From the NCBI GenBank assembly GCA_000494185.1, contig AWOC01000011.1, forward strand, positions 1 through 24,803: DNA of 24,803 bases, read 5' to 3'. The notes beneath the pieces were generated by a model. It ran no database searches. It was not told where the DNA came from and saw only the letters and a list, made by a program, of their open reading frames with translations. This DNA comes from Candidatus Calditenuaceae archaeon JGI OTU-3. Its GTDB lineage: Archaea; Thermoproteota; Nitrososphaeria_A; Caldarchaeales; Calditenuaceae. Position 1 is the first letter of the stretch, and the number at the start of each line of letters is the position of its first letter. A program made the position numbers and the translations under genes. Shown piece after piece: positions 14,938 through 24,036 of this stretch.

Positions 14938-14963
14938 AGAGATTTAGCCCTGGCGCTGAGCCC

Positions 14964-15797
14964 ATGATCGGGTTTCTGATAGACTTGGAGTTCGTTTGGG
15001 GGTTCCAGTCTAAGGTCGTTGGATACTCAAAGAGCTCCCCTGCCTTCACCTACCCGCCCCCAACTACGTTCCTCGGGGCTGTGGCGGAAGTCCTTGCGAA
15101 GAAGCACTCACTCGGAGAGCAGGAAGGGAGGTCTGTCATCAAGGCGCTGAGCGACAAGTTACTAGCTATCGGAGTCAGACCCATGAACTGCATCCCACTA
15201 AAATTCGCAGACATCAACAAGGTGATCGCCGTGAAGTATGCGGGGGGCATAGATTACCCGAGCATCAAAAACGTATACGGATCCCTCGACGCTCCAGCCC
15301 ATGGACGCACGGTTCTATCCCTCGTTTCGGAGAATGGGGAGGGGCCGACCCTAAGGTATTTCCTGACACTCAATGACGACGAGATCAAAGTAAGAGGTGG
15401 TGGGACGGTCAGACTCGAGGAGGAAGATCTCTGGGAGATACATCGGCTCGGATCCAAGGAGAGTCTTGTGGCCGTAACGGAGGTCAAGAGCTTTACCCCC
15501 AAGGTCAGGGACGGAAGAGTAACTACGTACTATTCCTTTCCCCTATTGGAGGGTGGAGAGGTAAGGCTTCAGAATTATGAGCCTAAATGGATCCTCGAGA
15601 AGACGATAAACCCTTTCAAACTTACCAACTATGACCCCCTAACGAGCTACGTGTTGGGGCAGAACCTCATAGATATCTACTACCCTGTGATAGAGTCGCC
15701 CCTGAGGCCGCCACGCTACATCGTCGAGGTGGGGGGCAGTACATGCTTCTATGAGTGGGGAGACGAGGGGGTGATTGGAATACGTCCGAACAAGTAG
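14964..15797 (+). CDS. cas5: Cas5, type I-A
   Basis: 277 residues. The N-terminus, IGFLIDLEFVWGFQSKVVG followed by SSPAFTYPPPTTFLGAVAEVLA, shows the Cas5 RRM strand and the conserved PPPTTFLGA turn. Cas5 caps the crRNA 5' handle in Cascade and contacts Cas8. The glycine-containing loop near the end (IVEVGGS) fits the family. ATG 14964 follows the cas7 stop by 26 bases. The next frame begins inside its last 43 bases if GTG 15755 is used. Confidence 0.9.
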   Translation: MIGFLIDLEFVWGFQSKVVGYSKSSPAFTYPPPTTFLGAVAEVLAKKHSLGEQEGRSVIKALSDKLLAIGVRPMNCIPLKFADINKVIAVKYAGGIDYPSIKNVYGSLDAPAHGRTVLSLVSENGEGPTLRYFLTLNDDEIKVRGGGTVRLEEEDLWEIHRLGSKESLVAVTEVKSFTPKVRDGRVTTYYSFPLLEGGEVRLQNYEPKWILEKTINPFKLTNYDPLTSYVLGQNLIDIYYPVIESPLRPPRYIVEVGGSTCFYEWGDEGVIGIRPNK

Positions 15798-16981
15798 TTA
15801 TTGATCTGAAATTGCCCCTAGACGGCTCGTTAAGGAATCTTCTAATATACGAGGGACTCCTTTTCATTCTTCAGGAGGTGCCCCCGACCCAGCGGACGGG
15901 CACCAACTCTGAGAGGCTTACGATAACCAGAGGCGACCTCATCTCAGCTCTAGAGAAGTATGTGGAAGAGGAGAAAATCAAGTCGCTCAACGTGTCGAGA
16001 GTAGGGAAAAACGATAGGGATTCCGTGTTGCGGTTGCTCAATAGTCTCGAGATCGAGCGAAAAAAAGAGGAGAAGTTGACAAAGTATGGCGACATCATAG
16101 GAGTAATCTTAGAGAACCGTAGAAACATAAGAATAAGCCACAGGATAGAGCTCGGCGCGACGATCAAAGGTAAAAATCTTTTCATCGACTATACGAACGT
16201 TATTAGTAAGAGAGTGGATGACAAGAAGAGGGTGGCTGATGGATGCATCTCGTTCCAACTATTCAAGACCGAGCGCTACAAAGGCTTAACGTCCACGGAG
16301 CACCCATACACCACGAAGCAGCTAACAACCTACATGTCACCTGAGGCAACCCTTATCGCACTCCTAGGTCTATACTCGTCCTTCATCACAACGAGCGACA
16401 ATATCCACTACATGCTCTTCTTCTCACCTGAAGAGGCCGGCAGCATCCTCGTAGGCGACAAAGATGTCCGAACCATGTTCATTATCAAGGAAGAGGCGAA
16501 GAATATTCTCGCCGATATAATTCGGAAAAAGTATAGTGAGGAGCTAATTGTTGTCGAGACTCTTCTCAACACGAAAATACAGGAGGCCATGAGTCAGCAC
16601 AATGTAAGTAGCATCTCGCTAATCCTTCTGAAACTAGCGCGGGAGGGACAGACCTACAAGATCTACCAGCAGCTCCCCCTCAATTTCTACAAGAGGGATC
16701 CTCCCGAGATCTGGCGGCTCATAGCCGAGATCTTGGACCCGTCCGAGGTTATTCTCTCCAGGCTCGCCAAGAACGATAACGTTGAGTACAACAACTTGCT
16801 ATCCGCGATCAACGGGTTCTACAGATACGTCGTTCTCGGGGATCGGTGGGGCCTGTACTTGGCCATCAGGGAGCTCCAACACGCGTACATCAAGGTGAGC
16901 GGCGACGAAAAGGCGAGGAATGTCGCGCAGAGATACCTACGCCTCCTCAAGAGACTCCAGTACTTAGCAACGCGATTCTAG
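15755..16981 (+). CDS. cas8a: candidate Cas8a large subunit of type I-A Cascade
   Basis: 408 residues with no motif I can name. It is assigned by position (between cas5 and cas3', the slot of the large subunit) and size (Cas8a2-type proteins are about 350-420 residues). Features: a mixed first half with many charged residues (RKKEEKLTKYGDIIGVILEN) and a helical C-terminal half (EILDPSEVILSRLAKND to RYLRLLKRLQYL), which could be the C-terminal bundle that contacts target DNA. Cas8 would recognise the PAM and recruit Cas3. The start is unsure: GTG 15755 overlaps cas5 by 43 bases; TTG 15812, in frame and after the cas5 stop, is the alternative. Confidence 0.6.
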   Translation: MGRRGGDWNTSEQVVIDLKLPLDGSLRNLLIYEGLLFILQEVPPTQRTGTNSERLTITRGDLISALEKYVEEEKIKSLNVSRVGKNDRDSVLRLLNSLEIERKKEEKLTKYGDIIGVILENRRNIRISHRIELGATIKGKNLFIDYTNVISKRVDDKKRVADGCISFQLFKTERYKGLTSTEHPYTTKQLTTYMSPEATLIALLGLYSSFITTSDNIHYMLFFSPEEAGSILVGDKDVRTMFIIKEEAKNILADIIRKKYSEELIVVETLLNTKIQEAMSQHNVSSISLILLKLAREGQTYKIYQQLPLNFYKRDPPEIWRLIAEILDPSEVILSRLAKNDNVEYNNLLSAINGFYRYVVLGDRWGLYLAIRELQHAYIKVSGDEKARNVAQRYLRLLKRLQYLATRF

Positions 16982-16991
16982 AGGGCGGGGG

Positions 16992-18704
16992 ATGCTAAGG
17001 GAGTATTACCGGCGCGCCCTTCGGGCTCTGGGATACAAGACCGAGAGGAGGTTCATATCAGAGGCCATAGAGAGGATCGAGTCGAGCTGGGGCGAGAAGA
17101 ACCTATTCGTGATCGAGGCTCCCACGGGCTATGGGAAGACCACGATAACGGCCTCACTGGCCTTATTGACCGGTGAGGAGGCGGGAAAACTCATAGTAGC
17201 CTATCCTCTCCGGACACTGCTGGAGGATCAATACTCAAAACTTAGGAACGTTGTAGACGAGCAACGTCTGGGAAAACGCTACATGCATGAGGAGTCCTCA
17301 CCCTACCTGATCAAGCCGATCACGTTGACGACGGTAGACACTCTATCCCTAACCATGTTTGGACTTGCGCCGGAGGATCTGAACGTCGTAGTGAGGGGAT
17401 GGGAAGAGGATCGATTCGTGAACACGAGTAGGGGCCACTACCTATTCTCTTGGTCGTCTGTCATGATGTCGGACATCGTGCTGGATGAGGTCCACTTAGT
17501 AGCAGAGGAGTCCAAGTCCCTGACCTTCCTCACCGCCATGCTCGAGCACATAATATCGCACGACCAGAGAGTCGTCTTCATGACGGCCACAATGCCGACA
17601 AGGTTTAAGGAACTGATACTTGACTCTTTGAGACGCTTTAGAGACAGAGTGGAGTGGATGGAGTTCAGAGGTTCCGCCGAGGAGGACGAGTACATAGCCT
17701 CACGACTCGAGAAGAAGCCCGAAATACATATCCGGCGACTCGGCAGCGACGCCAAGTTCGACACGATTAGAGGCTGGCTCGACGACGCCCTAGAGAGGGG
17801 GCTTAGGCGTGTCCTTATAGTCTTCAACACAGTGGGCGAGGCTGTATCCTTCTACAGGAATCTGGAAGGCTACGAGAATAGGCTCCTTATTCACTCGCGC
17901 TTCACGGAGGGCGATAGGTTAAGGAAGCACGAGGAGCTTCAGAGGCTGAAGAGCGGTGGAGATTACATCATCGTGGCGACCCAGGTGGTCGAGGCCGGGC
18001 TAGACCTCTCCTCCAACGCGCTCATCACGGATCTGGCTCCGATGTGCTCGACTATACAGCGATTCGGAAGGTTACTCAGATACGAGGGCGAGCGGGAGGG
18101 AGTCGCCTACGTGTGGTATGAGTCCGATTTGGGGGGAGATCGGCAGATATACAAGGTCTATGACAGGGGCCTCTGCGCAGCCACGCTAGATGCCCTGAGA
18201 GAGGCTGAACGCGGCAACGTCAGCCTCCACGTCCCCAGCGGTGAGAGAGGCTATAAGCTTCTACTCGACAGGGTGTACCAAGACGCCGACCTGCGAATAA
18301 ATTATCAAAAGATCGACAAGATGTTGTCAGTTTTCACAAACCTTGGCGACATTTCGAAGGCTGTCGACCTCTTCTTCGAGATGGAGGGGAGCTTCGTGAG
18401 GGAGTCCGCGTTGGTCCCAGTCAGGTGTCCCGAGATGAAGGACGAGGTTTCCGTGGAAATGAGGGTCTTCGAAAGACTCCTCAAGGAGGGACTCGTGAAG
18501 GGGCAGATAGTTGAAAACGGTGAGAAGGGGATCCATGAGTGCCTTCCGAGCTGGCTTTCGGAAGGCTCAACAACACTTCAAGGCTCGCTCACCAGAAAGA
18601 TAATCAAACATATTCACAATGCCGGAGTCAAGGCCTTCATCGTGGAGGGATCATACAATTCGGAGTATGGGTTGGAGCTTGGAGTGAGGGTTGACGGTGC
18701 ATGA
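16992..18704 (+). CDS. cas3: Cas3' helicase
   Basis: 570 residues of superfamily 2 DEAD/H helicase. Seen: Walker A APTGYGKT (43-50), Walker B DEVH (165-168), TATM (198-201), motif V ATQVVEAGLDLS (329-340) and motif VI QRFGRLLR (356-363). No HD nuclease is fused; that is the next gene, the split arrangement typical of type I-A. It unwinds target DNA in the 3'-5' direction after Cascade binding. The ATG 16992 is preceded by a G-rich stretch. The stop overlaps the start of cas3'' by four bases (ATGA), so translation is coupled. Confidence 0.94.
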   Translation: MLREYYRRALRALGYKTERRFISEAIERIESSWGEKNLFVIEAPTGYGKTTITASLALLTGEEAGKLIVAYPLRTLLEDQYSKLRNVVDEQRLGKRYMHEESSPYLIKPITLTTVDTLSLTMFGLAPEDLNVVVRGWEEDRFVNTSRGHYLFSWSSVMMSDIVLDEVHLVAEESKSLTFLTAMLEHIISHDQRVVFMTATMPTRFKELILDSLRRFRDRVEWMEFRGSAEEDEYIASRLEKKPEIHIRRLGSDAKFDTIRGWLDDALERGLRRVLIVFNTVGEAVSFYRNLEGYENRLLIHSRFTEGDRLRKHEELQRLKSGGDYIIVATQVVEAGLDLSSNALITDLAPMCSTIQRFGRLLRYEGEREGVAYVWYESDLGGDRQIYKVYDRGLCAATLDALREAERGNVSLHVPSGERGYKLLLDRVYQDADLRINYQKIDKMLSVFTNLGDISKAVDLFFEMEGSFVRESALVPVRCPEMKDEVSVEMRVFERLLKEGLVKGQIVENGEKGIHECLPSWLSEGSTTLQGSLTRKIIKHIHNAGVKAFIVEGSYNSEYGLELGVRVDGA

Positions 18705-19510
18705 CTTGCGACGACATCTTGAGCTTCTATCTCGAGTCCAAACAGGACGGAAAACTCATCAAGGAGTATCTTCACCAACATATAAGCTCAGCACTATCTT
18801 ATGCGGAAGAGGTCGAGAGCTCCAGGGCGGGTAGACTAGCGAGGCTCTACGCCCGCGAAGCGGACTTCGCAGAACTCCTAAGGCTGTCAATAGTCCTTCA
18901 CGACGTGGGTAAAGCCTTTTACCAAAACATGGACCTCAATCTGAGAGAGAACAAGGAGACGGGAGAGCGGTACCTCAGCTTTGCAGGGCACGAGTACATT
19001 TCCGCCACGATCGCCTATGACTTCGTCTTCGATGTCAGCGAGCGTCGCAATTCTCCTTACCACGACGCCATAACATTCTCCATCCTGTACCACCACCATG
19101 CGATGGGCTCTAGAGAGAAGATTGTCAATAAGCTGCGTAAGAGACTACAGAAGATGACCCTGTCCGAGTACCAGGAATGTCTCGACAAACTCGGATCTCT
19201 GCTAAACCGTTTCTTACCAGACTACGGAGACGTTTTCGAGGATGTTCTCAAAAGTCTTGGAAAGTCACAAACTATGCTTGTAGACCCTATTATCCTCCAC
19301 AAGAGAATCTCTGAGGTGTTTGTCCATGCGAGCAAACCGAGCCACAAAAAGCTAGCATTTCTTCTTCTAGATAGTCTCATAGTCTGTGACTACCTCGCCG
19401 CCTCCAAAAGTAGAGGTGGATGGTCTCGATTCCAAAAGACAGTGCGCGAGTTTTACAGGCAGTGGCTAGCGTCAGCGGCCTCCAGCCAGGTTGACCGCAG
19501 TACTTTTTAA
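18701..19510 (+). CDS. cas3HD: Cas3'' HD nuclease
   Basis: 269 residues of the HD phosphohydrolase/nuclease family. Seen: IVLHDVGKAF with H67-D68 and the G-K after it, AGHEYISA (H97) and YHHHAMGS (H131-H133), which together form the metal site that cuts single-stranded DNA supplied by the helicase. It is a separate polypeptide from the helicase. It ends the interference operon: its stop at 19510 runs straight into the A/T-rich stretch that is probably the cas6 promoter. Confidence 0.9.
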   Translation: MTCDDILSFYLESKQDGKLIKEYLHQHISSALSYAEEVESSRAGRLARLYAREADFAELLRLSIVLHDVGKAFYQNMDLNLRENKETGERYLSFAGHEYISATIAYDFVFDVSERRNSPYHDAITFSILYHHHAMGSREKIVNKLRKRLQKMTLSEYQECLDKLGSLLNRFLPDYGDVFEDVLKSLGKSQTMLVDPIILHKRISEVFVHASKPSHKKLAFLLLDSLIVCDYLAASKSRGGWSRFQKTVREFYRQWLASAASSQVDRSTF

Positions 19511-19520
19511 AAAATATTTA
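19510..19520 (+). promoter_or_regulatory. TATA-like promoter of cas6-csa3
   Basis: AAAAATATTTA starts in the cas3'' stop codon, 39 bases or more before the cas6 TTG, giving a leader of about 20 bases. This suggests the processing genes can be expressed separately from the interference operon. Confidence 0.4.
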
Positions 19521-19549
19521 ACAGTGGGCTGGGCAGAGAATATTCAGTC

Positions 19550-19562
19550 GCAACGGGATTGC
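19550..19562 (+). promoter_or_regulatory. small inverted repeat over the cas6 start
   Basis: GCAA-CGGGA-TTGC is an inverted repeat whose right arm contains the TTG start codon. GTCG and CGAC flank it on either side at unequal distance. It is too short to be more than a candidate hairpin or operator. Confidence 0.25.
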
Positions 19563-20392
19563 AATACGACAAACGATTCGTGATTAGGATCACCGTAACT
19601 TTCAGGCCGCTACGGAGAACCGTAATCCCGCCATTCACCGCAAAGGTCAGCAAGACAATACTAAATATGTTCTCTGAACTGTATAGAAAGTTGAGCGAGC
19701 GTGAGAACTCTTTCAAACCAATCGCGGTAACTCCTTTGTATAGGGGTGAACAAGCACTATTCAAGACTAAGAAGGATCATAACCTCATTATGCTAGAGGA
19801 GGGGGCCTACTACAGGTTCTCGGCATCTATCGTCACCGATGAGGCAACCACTGTTAACGAGCTCATTTCCCTAAGTAACCCAATGGTCGGAGATGTCTTC
19901 AGCTCTCCCATCTCCATCGAAAAAGTCAAAATCGAGGTAAGGGACTTCGAGTCATTCGGCTTCAACAAACCAAGCGCCATTAAGATCTCGTTCGAAACTC
20001 CAGTCCTGCTCCAGCTTCCAAGCAAGAAACGGTACATGTCTGGACGACACTTCCTCTTCCCTATACCGTCCCTCATGATAGGATCCCTGATAGAGTATTG
20101 GAACCGACACTGCCCAGCACGCATGCTCGTTAAGAATGCTTATTATCTGACGGTATACTCCAACTACGCTTTGAGGGAGGCCGACTTCGAGATCACGCCA
20201 GTAACAGTACTTTACGACGAGTCTAGGCTTATAAGAGGCTTTGTAGGATGGGTGCTTTATGACCTCAGAGTCGCCAGAAACACCCGCTCCTTAAGAAAGA
20301 TACTGGCGCTTCTAGACTATGCGCAGTATGTTGGTGTTGGTAGGTCTAGGGCCGCCGGCTTCGGTCAGATCAAGCTTAAATATTATTATTAG
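19559..20392 (+). CDS. cas6: Cas6 crRNA-processing endoribonuclease
   Basis: 277 residues. Two ferredoxin-like halves are suggested by FVIRITVTFRPLRRTVIPP at the start and IKISFETPVLLQLPSKKRYM in the middle. The C-terminus has the glycine-rich loop GVGRSRAAGFGQIKLKYY that marks the RAMP/Cas6 family. It would cut the array transcript inside the repeat to leave an eight-base 5' handle ATTGAAAG (the end of the repeat). The start is TTG 19559; no ATG or GTG exists in frame between it and the upstream stop at 19508. It is followed with no gap by csa3. Confidence 0.88.
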   Translation: MQYDKRFVIRITVTFRPLRRTVIPPFTAKVSKTILNMFSELYRKLSERENSFKPIAVTPLYRGEQALFKTKKDHNLIMLEEGAYYRFSASIVTDEATTVNELISLSNPMVGDVFSSPISIEKVKIEVRDFESFGFNKPSAIKISFETPVLLQLPSKKRYMSGRHFLFPIPSLMIGSLIEYWNRHCPARMLVKNAYYLTVYSNYALREADFEITPVTVLYDESRLIRGFVGWVLYDLRVARNTRSLRKILALLDYAQYVGVGRSRAAGFGQIKLKYYY

Positions 20393-21106
20393 GTGAGCAT
20401 TGCCACTTTTGGAGTGGCTAAGAGGTCCGTCTTCGTCAACGTTGGGTTTGACCCCACCGCGGCATTAGATATCGTCTCAGCTCTCCAATTGACCAGTGGA
20501 GAACAGCTCATCTTGGTTTATCCCGCTGTTACAGAGGAGGGCGCAAGTATTAGGGCAGAGCAGGCCCGAAATGCTATAAGGAGTCAAGTTACCCTTTTAA
20601 GGGCCGCCGGTAGGAAGATCAGGCTTGACGAGCTAGCTCTTGAACTAAGATCGCTTGAATCATCTCTAGAGCGGCTGATTGACAGACTCTTCGCCGCTAA
20701 GAACGATGGATACAGCATCGTATTAGAGTTAAGCGGCGGCGTTAGAATAATAACTGTTTTAATGGTGATGGTATCTATGTGGTTTCCCCGACTAGTGGAT
20801 GAGATCTCCCTCATAGTGGAGGTGACTCGTCAGAGAGTAATTGTCCCCACGATCTCTCCACTTCTCTTGTCCCCCAACAGCTCCCTGAAGGTGCTGGCCT
20901 GTACGTCTACAAGCAGCGAGGGTATTAGGAGGAAGGACATTGCGAGAACGCTACACATGAGTGAGGGTAGCGTAAGCAGAGCGGTTTCAAGACTAAAGAG
21001 GATGGGGCTTGTCAACGAAAAACTGAGAGTACTGACTATTCACGAAAAATATTCGGTACTAACCCCCCTATTTAAGAGAGTTTTTGCCGAACTTTCACAG
21101 CACTAG
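20393..21106 (+). CDS. csa3: Csa3, CARF-winged-helix regulator of the CRISPR locus
   Basis: 237 residues. The N-terminal part (1-130), with SVFVNVGFDPTAALDIVSAL, then LILVYPAV and LELSGGVRIITVLMV, is a CARF domain, which senses cyclic oligonucleotides or other ligands. The C-terminal part (about 165-215), with IRRKDIARTLHMSEGSVSRAVSRL, broken here as IRRKDIARTLH and MSEGSVSRAVSRL, is a MarR-like winged helix that binds DNA. In Sulfolobus, Csa3 proteins activate spacer acquisition genes or repress interference genes. The GTG at 20393 follows the cas6 stop directly. It lies just before the adaptation genes, whose promoter it may control (inference). Confidence 0.9.
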   Translation: MSIATFGVAKRSVFVNVGFDPTAALDIVSALQLTSGEQLILVYPAVTEEGASIRAEQARNAIRSQVTLLRAAGRKIRLDELALELRSLESSLERLIDRLFAAKNDGYSIVLELSGGVRIITVLMVMVSMWFPRLVDEISLIVEVTRQRVIVPTISPLLLSPNSSLKVLACTSTSSEGIRRKDIARTLHMSEGSVSRAVSRLKRMGLVNEKLRVLTIHEKYSVLTPLFKRVFAELSQH

Positions 21107-21126
21107 AAAATACTCAGCCATTTGAT

Positions 21127-21135
21127 GTTTAAAAG
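21127..21135 (+). promoter_or_regulatory. TATA box of the adaptation operon
   Basis: GTTTAAAAG, in a 58-base intergenic gap, is about 34 bases ahead of the csa1 GTG at 21165 and predicts a short leader. It makes csa1-cas1-cas2-cas4 a separate transcription unit. Confidence 0.5.
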
Positions 21136-21164
21136 AAATAAATAAGGGCCAGAAGAAGATACTC

Positions 21165-22064
21165 GTGCCCTTCTATAGCTATCAAGACGTTCTACGCCTT
21201 ATGAAGACGATCCAAGAAAGCCCGTGCGAAGTGAGTGAGGAGCTAAGGGGTTGGAATTGGCGGTCTCCTCCCCTTCTTCCCACAAGCAGCTTGAAGATAA
21301 GTGCATCTGATTTAGGATTTGGATGCTCTACTGGTAGGATTGCTTATCTCAGGTATAGGGTTAAGCATCGCGAATCACCAAACGAGATATTAAGATTCGG
21401 CTCCTTTTTACACCGCGTGATATCTGCAGCAACCTATAAGGCCAAAGCGATCCTCTATGGATCCCTTCCAAAGTCGGGGGCTGAGTTTTACTCCAAGATG
21501 ATGAGCGAGCTCCCCCACATGATGACCAACAGACTATCTGAAGAATATATTCAGATATTACACATAGTTTGGGAAAGGGCTGCTCTAACATACTCAGCAT
21601 CTCTAGACTCTGTGAGGGAACAGAGCAGGTATCTCGGTCTAGACGGCATTGTTTCCAAGGTTGTTCCATGGATATGCGAGTTTCCTGTCGACGGAAGACC
21701 AATTGGCTTAAACAGGAACATAAGGATAGATGCTCTTGTCCCACCATCACTTTTGATCGAGTTCAAGACACGAAGACCAAGCAGAGATATCGAGATTTCT
21801 ATGACTGGTTACGTACTAGCCTTTGAGTGCCAGTACATGGTCCCAGTAAATCATGTCGTGATACTGTACATAGACTTCAGTAAGGACAAAAGATCCTTTA
21901 AGGTGTATGAAAATATACTTAAGGTGGGTGATAGCCTAAGGCTGGAATTCATCGAGAAGAGGGATCTCTATTTTATGCGGGCTGAAGATGGAATAGACCC
22001 GGGCCTACCGAGCCATTGTGACCCTTCATGCCCATATATCCGGATGTGCAGGCCAGATGGGTAA
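21165..22064 (+). CDS. csa1: Csa1 (Cas4-family nuclease), adaptation
   Basis: 299 residues of the Cas4/Csa1 PD-(D/E)XK family. Cysteines C54, C285, C289 and C295 (the last three in HCDPSCPYIRMC) are positioned to hold an iron-sulphur cluster. The nuclease core reads GSFLHRV (H83), then RIDALVPPSLLIEFKTRR with D189 and E199-x-K201, then QY. It would help trim prespacers before integration. The start is GTG 21165. Its stop lies eight bases inside cas1. Confidence 0.92.
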   Translation: MPFYSYQDVLRLMKTIQESPCEVSEELRGWNWRSPPLLPTSSLKISASDLGFGCSTGRIAYLRYRVKHRESPNEILRFGSFLHRVISAATYKAKAILYGSLPKSGAEFYSKMMSELPHMMTNRLSEEYIQILHIVWERAALTYSASLDSVREQSRYLGLDGIVSKVVPWICEFPVDGRPIGLNRNIRIDALVPPSLLIEFKTRRPSRDIEISMTGYVLAFECQYMVPVNHVVILYIDFSKDKRSFKVYENILKVGDSLRLEFIEKRDLYFMRAEDGIDPGLPSHCDPSCPYIRMCRPDG

Positions 22065-23043
22065 GACGGCGATAATAGATCAGCATGGATCCTTCCTCGG
22101 TGTGAAGAAAGGGAGATTCGTCCTGAAGGTGGCTGGAGAGCAGAGATGGGAAGCCTCGCCGGTTGAGCTTGAGAGTATAATTATCACAGTGGAAGGCGCA
22201 GCTATCTCATCGGCAGCCATCACGCAAGCGATGACCTTCGGCATAGATTTGGTCTTCATGAGGGGGGACCGGCCTGTCGCAAGGCTAATCCCCTACAAAT
22301 ATGGCACAGTCATGAAAATTTGGCAACTACAGCTGAGGTGCCACGAGAGCGGTGGGTCACTACTCCTAGCCAGATCGTTCTTAGAGGGCAAGCTCCACAA
22401 CCAGAGAATGGTTCTCTTAGAATATGCTAGAAGGTTGAAAGGTGGCGGGAGAGACTCTGGTCTCTTATTAGAGAAGGCCGCTGAGATAGAGAGGGCTTCA
22501 TCCGAATTAGGTAGGGCGGAGCGCGTAGAGGAGCTGCTAGTTGTCGAGGGGCATGCCGCAAAGTCATACTGGATGGCAGTCTCATCCATTTTGCCACCTG
22601 ATATCGGATTCACCCACAGGTATACTAGGAGCAATCCGCCTCCGGGAGAGCTAGACGCCTTTAACGTTGCTCTAAATATTGGCTACGCGCTGCTGAGGAA
22701 GGAGGTATGGCGTTCAATATTCCTGACTGGGCTTAATCCTTACCTAGGTTTCCTTCATAAACCGAGAGCTGGGCGGCCCGCACTAGTACTAGACCTGATG
22801 GAAGAGTTCAGACCTATCATGGTTGATAGACCTCTGATCGGACTAGCAAGATCCAATAAGGACGTCTTTATCTCATTGAAGCAGCAGAAGAATGGGGCTA
22901 CTAGGTCTATTTGGACTCATATAGTCAGTTATATGAAAGAGGGGAAACCGCCGAAGAACGAGCTAATCATCACGCAGGCCAGGAGGCTTGTGATGCATTT
23001 ACAGGGACAGCACAGATACACGCCCTATAAGTCAAAGTGGTGA
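22057..23043 (+). CDS. cas1: Cas1 integrase
   Basis: 328 residues from ATG 22057, which overlaps the csa1 stop by eight bases. The frame is open to 22018 inside csa1, but MGKTAIIDQHGSFLGVKKG is where Cas1 proteins begin. Catalytic residues are E164 (VEGHAAKSYW), H234 (NPYLGFLH) and the acidic pair in LDLMEEFRP (D246 and E249/E250). The N-terminal beta domain and C-terminal helical domain are both complete. With Cas2 it integrates new spacers at the leader end of the array. Confidence 0.97.
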   Translation: MGKTAIIDQHGSFLGVKKGRFVLKVAGEQRWEASPVELESIIITVEGAAISSAAITQAMTFGIDLVFMRGDRPVARLIPYKYGTVMKIWQLQLRCHESGGSLLLARSFLEGKLHNQRMVLLEYARRLKGGGRDSGLLLEKAAEIERASSELGRAERVEELLVVEGHAAKSYWMAVSSILPPDIGFTHRYTRSNPPPGELDAFNVALNIGYALLRKEVWRSIFLTGLNPYLGFLHKPRAGRPALVLDLMEEFRPIMVDRPLIGLARSNKDVFISLKQQKNGATRSIWTHIVSYMKEGKPPKNELIITQARRLVMHLQGQHRYTPYKSKW

Positions 23044-23052
23044 GCCAACTGG

Positions 23053-23328
23053 TTGCTGACCCTGATTATCTATGATATTACTGAGGACGATGTGAGGAAT
23101 AGGGTTGCTGATTTCCTGAGGAGTAAGGGGCTCAAGAGGATCCAAAAGAGCGCGTTCATAGGGGATCTTAACAGTTCTCAGAAGACAGATATTGAGGCTG
23201 GTCTGAGACGGTTAGTTAAGGACGCAAAAGCAAACGTGCAGATCTATCCTCTGACGCCGGCGAGCTATAACATGCGAACAGTCATAGGTGTTGAGTTGAA
23301 TTACGATGAGGGAGGATATGTTTTGTGA
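23053..23328 (+). CDS. cas2: Cas2, adaptation
   Basis: 91 residues with a ferredoxin fold: LTLIIYDIT with the metal-ligand position D8, then VRNRVADFLRSKGLKRIQKS, AFIGDLN and NVQIYPLTPASYNMRTVIG. Cas2 dimers bridge two Cas1 dimers. The start is TTG 23053, nine bases after the cas1 stop; there is no ATG or GTG in frame near the family start. Its last codons overlap the start of cas4. Confidence 0.93.
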   Translation: MLTLIIYDITEDDVRNRVADFLRSKGLKRIQKSAFIGDLNSSQKTDIEAGLRRLVKDAKANVQIYPLTPASYNMRTVIGVELNYDEGGYVL

Positions 23329-23945
23329 GCCCGTCTGAGCAGGGATTTTTCACCGTTGTTGACATCAAGCGGTACGCGTACTGTCCGAGAATTATTTTCA
23401 TCACTTCTGTGCTACATCTCGAGGAGAGGGAAAGCGAGGCTATGGAGATGGGGGCAGAGGAGCATGATACAAGTTTCATAACTCCTCTTCTCGCCAAGCT
23501 ACGTGTTAGTAGGGTTTTTGAGGGGGCTGGAACTTGAGAGTGTGAAGCTTGGTCTTGCGGGTAAACTGGACTATCTTTTCGTGACGAAGAACCGAGAGCT
23601 CGTGCCGATCGAGGTTAAATGGTCCGAGTCGATTGGGGGGAAGGCCAAGTGGGATCACAAGGTCCAGCTGGCAGCCTACGCACTTCTAGTTGAGGACAGC
23701 CTGGGATCGACAGTGAAAAGAGGATACGTGTACTACTTGAGGGACAAGAGGCTTGCTGAGGTGCTGATAGACGATGATATTAGAGGTATCGTGAAGAGAA
23801 TCCTGAATAGTATGCACGAGATGGTTCTTGAGGAGAGGGATCCAGGCGTCAGGGTTCCGCTCTCCAAATGCCTCAATTGCGGCTACCTCCCCTATTGTAG
23901 GCCTGGGCTAGACAGGTCTGCCGGAGACGGCCTCTCAGGAAACCT

Positions 23946-23955
23946 CTATATAAAG
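23946..23955 (+). promoter_or_regulatory. TATA-like element in the cas4 tail (possible array promoter)
   Basis: CTATATAAAG inside the last part of cas4, 134 bases before the first repeat, is as good a TATA box as any in the window. It could drive a longer precursor transcript of the array. Confidence 0.35.
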
Positions 23956-24018
23956 CTTGAGCGTCGCAGCAAGGGTCCTGAAAGCCGGTTCCAAGAAAAA
24001 TCGCCTAAGAACAATAGA

Positions 24019-24036
24019 TTTCGACGAACGTCGAAA
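24019..24036 (+). promoter_or_regulatory. 18-bp palindrome in the CRISPR leader
   Basis: TTTCGACGAACGTCGAAA has two perfect eight-base arms around AA. Its right end touches the TATA-like AAAATTATA (24036-24044), where a bound regulator would affect initiation. It is 52 bases before the first repeat. A dimeric winged-helix protein such as Csa3 could bind; that is inference. Confidence 0.5.

Noticed and set aside
23503..23537. programmed frameshift in cas4
   Set aside because: T5 is too short for typical slippage, and no stimulatory structure is seen; mutation or read error is simpler, though not excluded.
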